Below the pieces are notes generated by a model. It was not told the DNA's origin, made no database searches, and saw nothing but the letters and a program-made list of their open reading frames with translations. 64,000 nucleotides of DNA, from positions 124,001-188,000 of the forward strand of contig NZ_LQPP01000016.1 in the NCBI RefSeq assembly GCF_002102345.1, read 5' to 3'. The translations under genes were made by a program, and so were the position numbers. This DNA is from Mycolicibacterium peregrinum (GTDB taxonomy: Bacteria > Actinomycetota > Actinomycetes > Mycobacteriales > Mycobacteriaceae). Positions 1 through 9,141 of the stretch are shown in pieces (the stretch's first letter is position 1; every line of letters begins with the position of its first letter).

Positions 1-504
1 TTTCGTTCGATGATCAAAATGCCACCGCCAGGTTCCGGCGGTGCCAGCTACGACGGGGTGTTCGAATCGTCACCTCCCCCGGAGCCAGTAGAGGTCGACT
101 CCGCACCGGTTCCAATGACGCCAACGACATGCCAGGAACTGAGGAAGTCTGAACTTCCCGATGGTCTGGCTTGTTCGCTCTTGTCTGACTTGCGGCATGG
201 CGCAGTGCTTCTCACTGATAGTGCGGACAATCTCAGCGTGATTTCGGGACAACTGCCGTCCGGTAAGTCACGCATCTACGTATCCGTGTCGGGTCATTGA
301 GGCCCAGTTCGTGGCAATCGACATGGTCTATAACATGCGGACTCTGGGCGAGCGAGGATGGACTGCATAAGTTCCCTGCGAATCAGACGGAGTTCACTCC
401 ATTCCGAGTCGGTCCGAAGAGGGCGACGAGTTGTCGAAGACATGGGTGTTGAAGTGGCGACTTCCTACCAAGCGACCGCCGGGCCTGAGGTGAGAACTCC
501 GGCG
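1..504. other. Low-GC stretch without a convincing gene
   Basis: An open frame at 10-300 (+) could encode 96 residues, and it stays open to the left edge, so it could be the tail of a longer gene. Its third codon positions are only about 60 percent G or C by my hand count, well below the neighbouring genes, and the product, rich in Pro and Ser, matches no family I know. An antisense frame at 48-275 is equally unconvincing. From 301 to 504 I see no gene, strong hairpin or promoter motif. It may be decayed or recently acquired sequence. Confidence 0.3.
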
Positions 505-1659
505 CTAGATGACTTCGAGGAATTCCTCGGGCACGGTGACCAGCGCTTCGGTATTGCCCTGCGAATCGATGAACTCCACCTCATAGGCGGGTGGGAGGTC
601 GGATGGCCCGAATTTGGTGTAGTCCATCACGACAGTCCCGACCGCCCCGGCCGGCAGGTTGTGTTCGGGCATCGGTTGTCTCAGTCGAACCAGGCCGTGT
701 TCTTCCGGTCGCGGCGGCCCGGGTTGCGGGGAACTCTGCGCCCGCTCGTACTCGGCGGCGCTGGATACGGCGAGCGCGACGGCGCCGCCGACGGCCGCGA
801 TGAAGGCGATGACCACCAGTGCGCCGTAGCCCGGCCGCGAAACATCGCCCAGCAGGACCACACCGACGATGCCGGGTACCACGGTTTCGCCGACCACCAG
901 TGCCGCAGCCACCCCGTTCACCGAGCCCACCTGCAGAGCGACGGTGAACAGGTAGAAGCCACCGAGCCCGGCGAGCACCACCGCCCACGACGCGGGGTCG
1001 GCGATCAGCACACGGAGGTTCAGTGGATCGAGACCGTCCACCAGCCGAATCGCCACCGCCATCGCTCCGTAGAGCACGCCGGCGATCAGGCCCGCGGGCA
1101 CCGCGGCGTTGCGCCCGAGCAGCCGGGCCAGCGCGGCACCGAGACCGAGGATGATCGCCGACACGATCAGGACACCCCAATGCGTGACCGCCCCGGGGTT
1201 CCGGTCACCCAGCGGCCCGGCGGTGGCTCCCAGGATGCACAGCGCCACAAGAACTATCGCGATCGCGGTCCAGTCGCGCCGGTGGAGTCGGACGCCGAGC
1301 ACAAAGATGCTCAGCACGGCGGTGACCACGAGGTTGGCGCTTATTATCGTCTGCGACAGGAACAGTGGAATCAAACGGGCCGAGACCAGGCTGCCCACAA
1401 AGCCCAGAAGGTCCAGCGCCATGCCCGCGATGAAGAGCGGGGCGAGCATCGCACCGATCGTCGAACGCAGGGTGGGGCCACGCTCTGCGGTCTCGGTCGC
1501 ATCGACGGAATGCCCTGCGGCATACGATTGCAGTACCGAGGCTGTCCCATAGCCGACGCACGCCAATAGCGCGGCGGCCACGCCGATCAGCACTGCGAAC
1601 CGCCGGACATCAGGCGATTGTAGGAGCGCGACCGGTCTTGCTCGGTGAACCGGCGCCAA
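505..1659 (-). CDS. DMT/EamA-like membrane transporter with C-terminal DUF4926 domain
   Basis: The 384-residue product has about nine or ten hydrophobic segments over residues 20-300, arranged like a drug/metabolite-transporter (EamA-like) integral membrane protein. A Pro/Gln/Glu-rich linker (about 308-320) leads to a soluble tail (321-384) that resembles DUF4926: a PEHNLPAG segment, then GTVV, then YEVEFIDSQGNTEALVTVP. This pairing is unusual. The start used here is a TTG at 1659; no good ribosome site is visible, so the true start could be further in. It is transcribed away from thyX. The substrate is unknown, and the family call rests on membrane topology rather than on a specific motif. 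Confidence 0.65.
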   Translation of the reverse strand: MAPVHRARPVALLQSPDVRRFAVLIGVAAALLACVGYGTASVLQSYAAGHSVDATETAERGPTLRSTIGAMLAPLFIAGMALDLLGFVGSLVSARLIPLFLSQTIISANLVVTAVLSIFVLGVRLHRRDWTAIAIVLVALCILGATAGPLGDRNPGAVTHWGVLIVSAIILGLGAALARLLGRNAAVPAGLIAGVLYGAMAVAIRLVDGLDPLNLRVLIADPASWAVVLAGLGGFYLFTVALQVGSVNGVAAALVVGETVVPGIVGVVLLGDVSRPGYGALVVIAFIAAVGGAVALAVSSAAEYERAQSSPQPGPPRPEEHGLVRLRQPMPEHNLPAGAVGTVVMDYTKFGPSDLPPAYEVEFIDSQGNTEALVTVPEEFLEVI

Positions 1660-1775
1660 TTTCTACCGCAGGGTCGTTGTTGTCGTCGACCCCAGCCCTG
1701 CCGTGGAAATCGGCGCGCCGTTGATCCGTGCCGGACCCGTCAACAGTCCGGCCACCTCGACAGTAGGGTGGGCGG

Positions 1776-2528
1776 GTGGCCGAGATCGCGCCGCTGCGCG
1801 TGCAGCTGATCGCCAAGACCGAATTCCAGGCACCGCCTGACGTGCCGTGGAGCACCGATGCCGAGGGCGGGCCTGCGCTCACCGAGTTCGCCGGCCGGGC
1901 CTGTTACCAGAGTTGGTCCAAGCCCAATCCCCGAACGGCGACCAACGCGAGCTACATCCGCCACATCATCGACGTCGGCCACTTCTCGGTGCTCGAACAC
2001 GCGTCGGTGTCCTTCTACGTCAGCGGCATCTCACGATCGGCCACCCACGAGCTGATCCGGCACCGGCACTTCTCCTACTCGCAGCTCTCGCAGCGCTACG
2101 TCCCCGAGAACGACGCCGAGGTGGTGGTTCCGCCTGGTTTCGAGGACGACCCGGAGTTGGTGGAGATCTTCACCGCGGCGGCTGACGCCAGCCGCGCGAC
2201 GTATATCGAGCTGCTGGAGCGGCTGGAGGCCAAGTTCGCCGACCAGCCCAACGCGGTTCTGCGTCGCAAGCAGGCCAGACAGGCTGCCCGGGCGGTGCTG
2301 CCCAATGCCACCGAGACCCGCATCGTGGTCACCGGCAACTACCGCGCCTGGCGTCATTTCATCGCGATGCGGGCCAGTGAACACGCCGATGTGGAGATCC
2401 GCAGGCTGGCGATCGCCTGTCTGCGTGAGCTCGTGGAGGCGGCTCCGGCGGTGTTCTCCGATTTCGAGATTTCGACGCTGGCGGATGGTAGTGAGGTGGC
2501 TACCTCGCCTTTGGCGACGGAGGCTTGA
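1776..2528 (+). CDS. thyX: Flavin-dependent thymidylate synthase ThyX
   Basis: It makes dTMP from dUMP using methylene-tetrahydrofolate, FAD and NADPH in the cytoplasm. The family signature RHRX7S is present as [13 protein letters not shown] (Arg95, His96, Arg97, Ser105). The 250-residue length is normal for mycobacteria. The start is GTG at 1776. It is the first gene of a run with dapA and rnj in the same direction, with gaps of 57 bases and then a one-base overlap, as in the Rv2754c-Rv2752c block of M. tuberculosis. Confidence 0.97.
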   Translation: MAEIAPLRVQLIAKTEFQAPPDVPWSTDAEGGPALTEFAGRACYQSWSKPNPRTATNASYIRHIIDVGHFSVLEHASVSFYVSGISRSATHELIRHRHFSYSQLSQRYVPENDAEVVVPPGFEDDPELVEIFTAAADASRATYIELLERLEAKFADQPNAVLRRKQARQAARAVLPNATETRIVVTGNYRAWRHFIAMRASEHADVEIRRLAIACLRELVEAAPAVFSDFEISTLADGSEVATSPLATEA

Positions 2529-2576
2529 CGGAGTCGCGGTTGGTACGGCGACGGAGGTCCGATCGACCCAGGGTAA

Positions 2577-3487
<911 letters not shown>

Positions 3488-3488
<1 letters not shown>

Positions 3489-5164
3489 TGAGCACCGAAC
3501 TCGCGCCTCCCAAGCCCCTGGCCCCCGGCGGTCTGCGAGTTACCGCGCTGGGCGGAATCAGCGAGATCGGCCGCAACATGACGGTCTTCGAGCACCTGGG
3601 CAGACTGCTCATCGTGGACTGCGGAGTGCTGTTCCCCGGGCACGACGAACCCGGGGTCGACCTCATCCTGCCGGACCTGCGCCACGTCGAGGACCGTCTC
3701 GAAGACGTCGAAGCCCTCGTCGTCACCCATGCGCACGAGGACCACATCGGCGCGATTCCCTACCTGCTCAAGCTGCGTCCGGACATCCCGGTGGTCGGCT
3801 CGAAGTTCACCATCGCACTGATTCGCGAGAAGTGCCGTGAACACCGGATCAAGCCGGTGTTCGTCGAGGTCGGCGAGCGGCAGAGCAGCCAGCACGGCGT
3901 CTTCGAATGCGAATACTTCGCGGTCAACCACTCGATCCCGGGATGTCTGGCCGTCGCGATCCACACCGGCGCCGGCACCGTGCTTCACACCGGCGACATC
4001 AAGCTCGACCAGCAGCCGCTCGACGGCCGCCCAACCGATCTGCCGGGCATGTCGCGGCTCGGCGATGCCGGCGTCGACCTGTTCCTGTGTGACTCGACCA
4101 ACTCCGAGCACCCGGGTGTCAGCCCGTCGGAGAGCGAGGTCGGCCCGACGTTGCACCGGCTGATCCGCGGCGCCGAGGGCCGGGTGATCGTGGCCTGCTT
4201 CGCGTCGAACGTCGATCGCGTGCAACAGATCGTCGACGCCGCCGTGGCATTGGGCCGGCGGGTCTCGTTCGTCGGGCGCTCGATGGTGCGCAACATGGGC
4301 ATCGCCCGCGAGCTCGGCTATCTGCGGGTGGCCGATTCCGACATCCTCGACATCGGAGCGGCCGAGATGATGCCGGCCGACAAGGTCGTGCTGATCACCA
4401 CCGGCACGCAGGGCGAGCCGATGGCCGCGCTGTCGAGGATGTCACGTGGTGAGCATCGCAGCATCACTCTGACGGCGGGCGATCTGATCATCCTGTCCTC
4501 ATCGCTGATCCCGGGCAACGAGGAAGCGGTCTACGGCGTCATCGACGCACTGGCCAAGATCGGGGCCCGTGTCGTCACCAACGCCCAAGCGCGCGTGCAT
4601 GTTTCCGGCCACGCCTATGCGGGTGAGCTGCTGTTCCTCTACAACGGGGTGCGGCCCCGCAATGTCATGCCGGTGCACGGGACCTGGCGGCACATGCGCG
4701 CCAATGCGGCGCTTGCCGCGAGCACCGGCGTGCCGCAGGAGAACATCGTGCTGGCCGAGAACGGCGTGAGTGTGGACCTCGTCGCCGGTAAGGCCTCGAT
4801 CTCCGGTGCGGTGACCGTCGGCAAGATGTTCGTCGACGGGCTGATCACCGGGGACGTCGGTGACGCCACACTCGGTGAACGCCTCATCCTGTCCTCGGGT
4901 TTCGTGGCTGTGACCGTGGTGATCCACCGCGAGACCGGAAAGCCGGCCGCGCCCGCGCATCTGCATTCCCGCGGATTCTCGGAGGATCCGAAGGCGCTGG
5001 AGGCGGTCGCCCGCAACGTCGAGCGAGAGCTGGAAAGCCTTGCCGCCGACAACGTCACCGACCCGACCCGCATCGCCCAGGCTGTCCGGCGCACCGTGGG
5101 CAAATGGGTGGGCGAGACCTACCGTCGCCAGCCGATGATCGTCCCGACCGTCATCGAGATCTAG
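3488..5164 (+). CDS. rnj: Ribonuclease J
   Basis: A metallo-beta-lactamase/beta-CASP ribonuclease with 5'-3' exonuclease and endonuclease activity in RNA maturation and decay. The zinc-binding motif HAHEDH sits at residues 81-86, with further metal ligands in the NHSIPG and TGDIKLD segments and the beta-CASP region following. The 558-residue length matches mycobacterial RNase J. The GTG start at 3488 overlaps the dapA stop by one base. A short GC-rich hairpin (arms GCCCGG/CCGGGC, 5176-5196) follows the stop and may end the transcript. Confidence 0.96.
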
Positions 5165-5212
5165 CCGAATTTGGTGCCCGGACCGTTTGGCCGGGCCGGT
5201 TAGATTGGTTCG

Positions 5213-5887
5213 GTGAGCCATCCCGCACCACAGGTGCCATTGGAACGACGCCGCCCGCTTCCACCGTTCAGTACAGCGGACGATGTCAAGCGCGTTGTGG
5301 AGTATCCGCACACGATCCGTGTGATGGTGGGAATGATGGTCATCGCGGCTGTCATCTTCTTCAGCGTGACGGCGTATGCCTTCGCCACCCAAGGGCACCA
5401 GAACATGGTTGTCGTCGCGGGATTTGTGGTGGTGTTCTGCGCGTTCTACCTTGGTGCCACCAAATTCGGGATTCCGTTGCTGATGCGTCGCTTCTACGAC
5501 CGGGCCGCGCGCGGAGGCGTGCTGTGCGACGTGTTCCCGGCCGGTTGTCCCGATGCCGATTCGGCGATCTTGATCGACGCCAGGTTGTCCGACGCCCAGG
5601 CGACGTACGTCCATGATGTGATGACCACCTGGCTGGGGCGATTGGCTTCAGACCCGACGGTGCAGGCTCAGGCCGGCGATCTGTTCGCTGATGGCCCGAT
5701 TCGCGTCGCCGAAGAACTCGCCGGCCCTGCCGCCCGGGGCGGGTTTCTGGTGGCCAGTGACAAGAATCCGGGCAACGGGTGGCGATTCATCCTCCCGGAG
5801 GAAAACCCGCGCGACCCGCAGCGTCCGTATACGAAAGGCGTTGTGGTGAAGGTCAATACGCCCAGCCCGGAGTCAGCCGGTCAGTAG
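5213..5887 (+). CDS. Membrane protein of unknown function
   Basis: The 224-residue product has a Pro-rich N-terminus, two membrane helices at about residues 40-62 and 68-90, and a soluble domain of about 130 residues behind them. The soluble part has no catalytic motif I recognise; small DUF3239-type actinobacterial proteins have a similar layout, but I cannot confirm that. The GTG start is 48 bases after rnj on the same strand. Its 3' end overlaps the convergent membrane gene by 15 bases. Confidence 0.7.
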   Translation: MSHPAPQVPLERRRPLPPFSTADDVKRVVEYPHTIRVMVGMMVIAAVIFFSVTAYAFATQGHQNMVVVAGFVVVFCAFYLGATKFGIPLLMRRFYDRAARGGVLCDVFPAGCPDADSAILIDARLSDAQATYVHDVMTTWLGRLASDPTVQAQAGDLFADGPIRVAEELAGPAARGGFLVASDKNPGNGWRFILPEENPRDPQRPYTKGVVVKVNTPSPESAGQ

Positions 5888-6310
5888 CAGGGCCCCGCCG
5901 GCCAACAACGCGGTCACCTTGATTAGCTCGAACCCGACGTAGTAGTAATGCGCCTGCGAGCGGGACTGCGCTTCTTCGCCCGGGGCGACGGCAAGGACAG
6001 CGTTGGAACGCTGAATCAGCTTGGGCCGCACCGCGATCAACTGCGCCGCCAGTGCCGCGATGGCAATCGCGAAGGCCACGATCACGCCGAGCGACGGGCG
6101 GTGCATGGCGAAGATCACGATGATGACGACGGCGAATGCGGTTTCCGCCGCGTTGAGTGCGCGGAAAACCCTGCGCCCGATGCCGAGTCCGATCTGCAGC
6201 GTCACACCCGGAGCCCGGAACTTCAGCGGCGCCTCGATGAACGAGATCGCCAGCACCATCCCCAGCCAGCAGAAGGCGACCGCTACTGCGACAGCCAGAC
6301 CGGCATTCAT
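5873..6310 (-). CDS. Small four-helix integral membrane protein
   Basis: The 145-residue product is almost entirely hydrophobic, with four predicted membrane helices and a conserved-looking segment after helix 1 (SFIEAPLKFRAPG). That pattern resembles small DUF4149/TMEM205-like proteins, but this is a guess from composition. The ATG at 6310 is chosen over an upstream ATG at 6367 because GGGAGG lies six bases before it and the first helix then begins at residue 2. The function is unknown. Confidence 0.7.
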   Translation of the reverse strand: MNAGLAVAVAVAFCWLGMVLAISFIEAPLKFRAPGVTLQIGLGIGRRVFRALNAAETAFAVVIIVIFAMHRPSLGVIVAFAIAIAALAAQLIAVRPKLIQRSNAVLAVAPGEEAQSRSQAHYYYVGFELIKVTALLAGGALLLTG

Positions 6311-6506
6311 CACATACCTCCCAACGGCCGACTGCTCGGCCAATCTAGCGGCCGATCTTCCGGCCAACAGGCGCCTGTCAGCTTGCCAAAACCCCTCACA
6401 CCAACCTGAGGTGGATCGGCGAGATGATCATGACTAGAGTTTATACAAGAAACTGTTGTAGAAACTAGGGGTAGGCGTGCGACCGGCCTGGGAAGGGATC
6501 TGTCCG

Positions 6507-6914
6507 ATGGCTGAAGACCTGGCGGGGCGTGACGATGTGGAGCTGCTGCTGTGGCGGTTCTACAGCAAGGCGCTTTCCGACCCCGTGCTTGCCGAGCCGT
6601 TCACCGAGCTGCGCGTCAAAGGACTGCGGTCCCACATCCCGGTCATGGGCGACTTCTGGGAGACCGTGCTGTTCCGCGCCGGGCTCTACCGGGGCAGCGC
6701 GCTGACCGTGCACCGTGAACTGCACGCCCGTCATCCGTTGGCGGCGCAGCATTTCGTGCGCTGGCTGACCCTGTGGACCGACACTGTCGACGAGCTCTTC
6801 GAGGGCCCGCATGCCGAGCGGGCCAAGCTCCAGGCCGGACGCATCGCCAAGGCCATGCACCGGAGACTCGCCGGGACCGACGCCGCCGAACTCGACGCTC
6901 TGGTTGCCTGCTAA
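6507..6914 (+). CDS. Group III truncated haemoglobin
   Basis: A 135-residue globin of the truncated group III family, binding haem in the cytoplasm; family members are linked to O2 or reactive nitrogen chemistry. Seen here are the FWETVLFR segment of the haem pocket and the group III pattern ELHARHPLAAQHFVRWL, in which His73 is the likely proximal ligand. The ATG at 6507 is preferred over an upstream GTG at 6477 because GGAAGGGA precedes it by eight bases. It ends four bases into the convergent methyltransferase gene. The physiological ligand cannot be told from sequence. Confidence 0.88.
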   Translation: MAEDLAGRDDVELLLWRFYSKALSDPVLAEPFTELRVKGLRSHIPVMGDFWETVLFRAGLYRGSALTVHRELHARHPLAAQHFVRWLTLWTDTVDELFEGPHAERAKLQAGRIAKAMHRRLAGTDAAELDALVAC

Positions 6915-7780
6915 CGCTTTTCGGCGTACGCGGTCCACTCCACCTGAGAGGCGGTCAGCTTCCGCCGGGCCGGCGAAATGTAGTGCTCGCTGAGGTAACC
7001 GGGCCCGGCCTGCTCGGTCAGCTGCCAACCGTAGGGCTCGATGAAGGCCGCCACCCGGTCTGGTTCGAGCCCGAACTGCCACAGTTGACTGCGAACGCGG
7101 AACCGCCGATACAGCGATTCGGCACCGTAGCGATTGGTGCCGTCGATGAAATCGCTACGGACATAGGTGAAAGCGATTCTGCTCGCCGGCGCTGCCGAAC
7201 GGAGGAACTCGAATGTCGACGCGACACCGTCGGCACTCAGATACTGCGTCACGCCTTCCCAGATGAAGAAGGTGCGGTGATTGCCGCGGTGGCCATGCCG
7301 GGCGAGTTCAGCGGCCAGGTCGTCGCGTTCGAAATCCACCGGCACCAGGTGCACCGACGGGGGAGCGGCGCCCAGTGCACTGCGCACCACCGAGCGCTTG
7401 CGCTCGATGTTGACCGGCAGATCCACTTCGAACACCGGCACTGCACTGTGTCGTGCGAGGCGGTAGGCCTTGGTGTCCAGGCCTGCGCCGAGAATCACCA
7501 CGGCGTCGATATCCGGCAACGCCTCGGTGAGCTTGTCGCCGAGATAACGCTTGCGGCAGGTCAGATTCGCCCACAGTCCCGGGCCCGACCGTTCGGTGGC
7601 CTGGATCAGAAGTCTGCGGACAACCGGCCAGCGCGCGGTCCGGGTGAAGGCACGCACGCCGGCCGGCAGGAATGACAGCGCCATGTCGTCGTCGACCAAC
7701 CGTCGCTGCACCGGCTCGTACTGTTCGACGGCGGCCAGGACCATCGGGCCGACGGCCGTAGCAGCGACGGGATTACTCAT
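6911..7780 (-). CDS. SAM-dependent methyltransferase (PF04072 type)
   Basis: A class I methyltransferase of the large mycobacterial family related to leucine carboxyl methyltransferases (TIGR00027 group), and the counterpart of Rv2751. The SAM-binding region reads [15 protein letters not shown], followed by VFEVDLP. The start at 7780 gives a four-base ATGA overlap with the upstream SDR stop, which suggests translational coupling; the in-frame extension to 7855 would overlap the SDR heavily. It is the last gene of a three-gene operon with the monooxygenase and the SDR. The substrate is unknown. Confidence 0.87.
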   Translation of the reverse strand: MSNPVAATAVGPMVLAAVEQYEPVQRRLVDDDMALSFLPAGVRAFTRTARWPVVRRLLIQATERSGPGLWANLTCRKRYLGDKLTEALPDIDAVVILGAGLDTKAYRLARHSAVPVFEVDLPVNIERKRSVVRSALGAAPPSVHLVPVDFERDDLAAELARHGHRGNHRTFFIWEGVTQYLSADGVASTFEFLRSAAPASRIAFTYVRSDFIDGTNRYGAESLYRRFRVRSQLWQFGLEPDRVAAFIEPYGWQLTEQAGPGYLSEHYISPARRKLTASQVEWTAYAEKR

Positions 7781-8604
7781 CGTTTGTTGACGATGCCCGC
7801 ATCGACCGGAAGTGTCACCCCGGTGATGTAGCGCGCCTGATCGGACACCAGCCACGCCACCGCGTTCGCGACGTCTTCAGACTGGATCACCTGCACCGGT
7901 AGCGCATTGCTGAAATCGGTCGGTGCGTTCAACTCCTCGGCGATGTGTTTCAGCCACCCGCGGGTGAACTCGTTGTTGATCATCGGGGTGTCCACCCCGG
8001 TGGGGTGAATCGTGTTGACCCGAATGCTGTGCGGAGCGAGGAAGTTGGCGTAGGCCCGCATCAGTCCGACCACACCGTGCTTGGCTGCGGTGTAGCCCAG
8101 CGAGCCGCGGTCGCCGCCGCCCACACCGATCAGTCCTGCCGCCGAGCTGATCAGCACGATCGACCCGCCGTCACCCTGGGCGACCATGATCGGAATCGCC
8201 GCCTCGACAGTGTGGTGCGCGCCGGTCAGGTTCACGTCGACGACATCGCGCCAGCCGTCGGGGCCCGATTGCATCGGGGCGATCCCGGCGTTGGCGACGA
8301 CGATGTCGAGCCGGCCGAACCGGTCCACCCCGGTCTGCAGTGCCGCCCGCAGAGCCTGCTCGTCACGGACATCGGCCTGAACGGCCACGATCCGCCCACC
8401 CGCGTCCTCCACGAGCTTGACCGTGGCGGCCAGATCATCGGGTGTGGACAGGGGATAGGGCACCGAGTCGATCTGATCGCACAGATCGATCGCGATGATG
8501 TCGGCCCCGTCGGCGGCCAGTCGCAGGGCTTCTGCCCGCCCCTGGCCGCGCGCGGCGCCGGTGATGAACGCGACCTTCCCGGCCAGGGGAGCGGCAGCAC
8601 TCAT
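7777..8604 (-). CDS. Mycofactocin-coupled SDR family oxidoreductase
   Basis: A 275-residue short-chain dehydrogenase with the cofactor motif [11 protein letters not shown] at the centre, the catalytic Ser in LISSAAG and the YTAAK Tyr-Lys pair. A long insert after the second strand (from [14 protein letters not shown]) is typical of SDRs that keep NAD bound and pass electrons to mycofactocin (TIGR03971). It corresponds to Rv2750. The ATG at 8604 is chosen because a GAAGAAGAA purine run sits nine bases upstream; ATGs at 8613 and 8628 lie within the tandem repeat and look like by-products of it. The alcohol substrate is unknown. Confidence 0.9.
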   Translation of the reverse strand: MSAAAPLAGKVAFITGAARGQGRAEALRLAADGADIIAIDLCDQIDSVPYPLSTPDDLAATVKLVEDAGGRIVAVQADVRDEQALRAALQTGVDRFGRLDIVVANAGIAPMQSGPDGWRDVVDVNLTGAHHTVEAAIPIMVAQGDGGSIVLISSAAGLIGVGGGDRGSLGYTAAKHGVVGLMRAYANFLAPHSIRVNTIHPTGVDTPMINNEFTRGWLKHIAEELNAPTDFSNALPVQVIQSEDVANAVAWLVSDQARYITGVTLPVDAGIVNKR

Positions 8605-8671
8605 CAGTGCCATTTCTTCTTCGCGCAAGCGCTCATCAGTGCCGTTTCTTCTTCGCGCAAGCGCTCATCAG
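8600..8671 (-). repeat. Tandem 32-bp duplication of a translation-initiation region
   Basis: Two 32-bp units (8600-8631 and 8632-8663) differ at a single base, and eight bases of a third copy follow (8664-8671). On the coding (minus) strand each unit carries a TGATG stop-start overlap plus a GAAGAAGAA purine run. The first TGATG overlaps the monooxygenase stop, and the last provides the SDR start. Between them lie two ten-codon mini-ORFs (encoding [10 protein letters not shown] and [10 protein letters not shown]), each ending in a TGA that overlaps the next ATG. Confidence 0.9.
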
Positions 8672-8982
8672 CCGCGCAGCTGTCCCTTGGCGGGGTCACC
8701 CGCCACCACGGGCTGCAACATTTTGATATCGGGAGCGCCGTCGAGCAGCTCGCCGATCGAGCCGAACAGGGTGCCGATGGCCGGGGCGGTGCTGTGGGTC
8801 TTGAGTGCGTCGGCATCGGCCCACTGCTCGACGAAGACGAACGTGCCGTCGGACTCATGCAGTGAATACAGCTGGCAGCCCGGCTCGTCGTGCACGGCCG
8901 CGACGGCGTTGGTGCAGGCCTCGCGCACGGCGTCGACGGACTCTGGCTTGGCCTTCATGGTGGCGACGACAACAACTGGCAT
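8668..8982 (-). CDS. Antibiotic biosynthesis monooxygenase (ABM) domain protein
   Basis: A 104-residue ferredoxin-like ABM-fold protein (PF03992) and the counterpart of Rv2749. Members act as cofactor-free monooxygenases or haem/quinone-handling proteins. The typical pattern is visible: VVVVATMKAKP at the start, a Cys-Gln-Leu-Tyr strand, then FVFVEQWADADAL before the last helices. The ATG start is at 8982. It is the first gene of the operon with the mycofactocin-type SDR and the methyltransferase, and its TGA stop overlaps the first ATG of the tandem repeat. The substrate is unknown. Confidence 0.88.
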   Translation of the reverse strand: MPVVVVATMKAKPESVDAVREACTNAVAAVHDEPGCQLYSLHESDGTFVFVEQWADADALKTHSTAPAIGTLFGSIGELLDGAPDIKMLQPVVAGDPAKGQLRG

Positions 8983-9059
8983 AGGTGCAGGACTCCTCGA
9001 TGAGAACCGAAACTGGACGACTGTCCACCCTAGGCGATAACCGGATCAAAATGGTTCGT

Positions 9060-9074
9060 ATGACTAAGTGTCAT
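9060..9074. promoter_or_regulatory. Short inverted repeat between the monooxygenase operon and ftsK
   Basis: ATGAC-TAAGT-GTCAT is a perfect 5-bp inverted repeat with a 5-base spacer in the divergent intergenic region. It could be an operator for either direction. The arms are short enough that chance is possible. Confidence 0.3.
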
Positions 9075-9141
9075 TTGAGACCGTTCTGTGACCCGTGTGG
9101 CAGATGGTGATTGTGGGGCATGTGCGACTAGGCTTGCGGGC

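Noticed and set aside
358..1569. 403-codon open frame on the + strand
   Set aside because: It lies antisense to the transporter gene, its product is an unlikely run of Arg/His/Gln/Gly, and the opposite strand encodes clear membrane helices.
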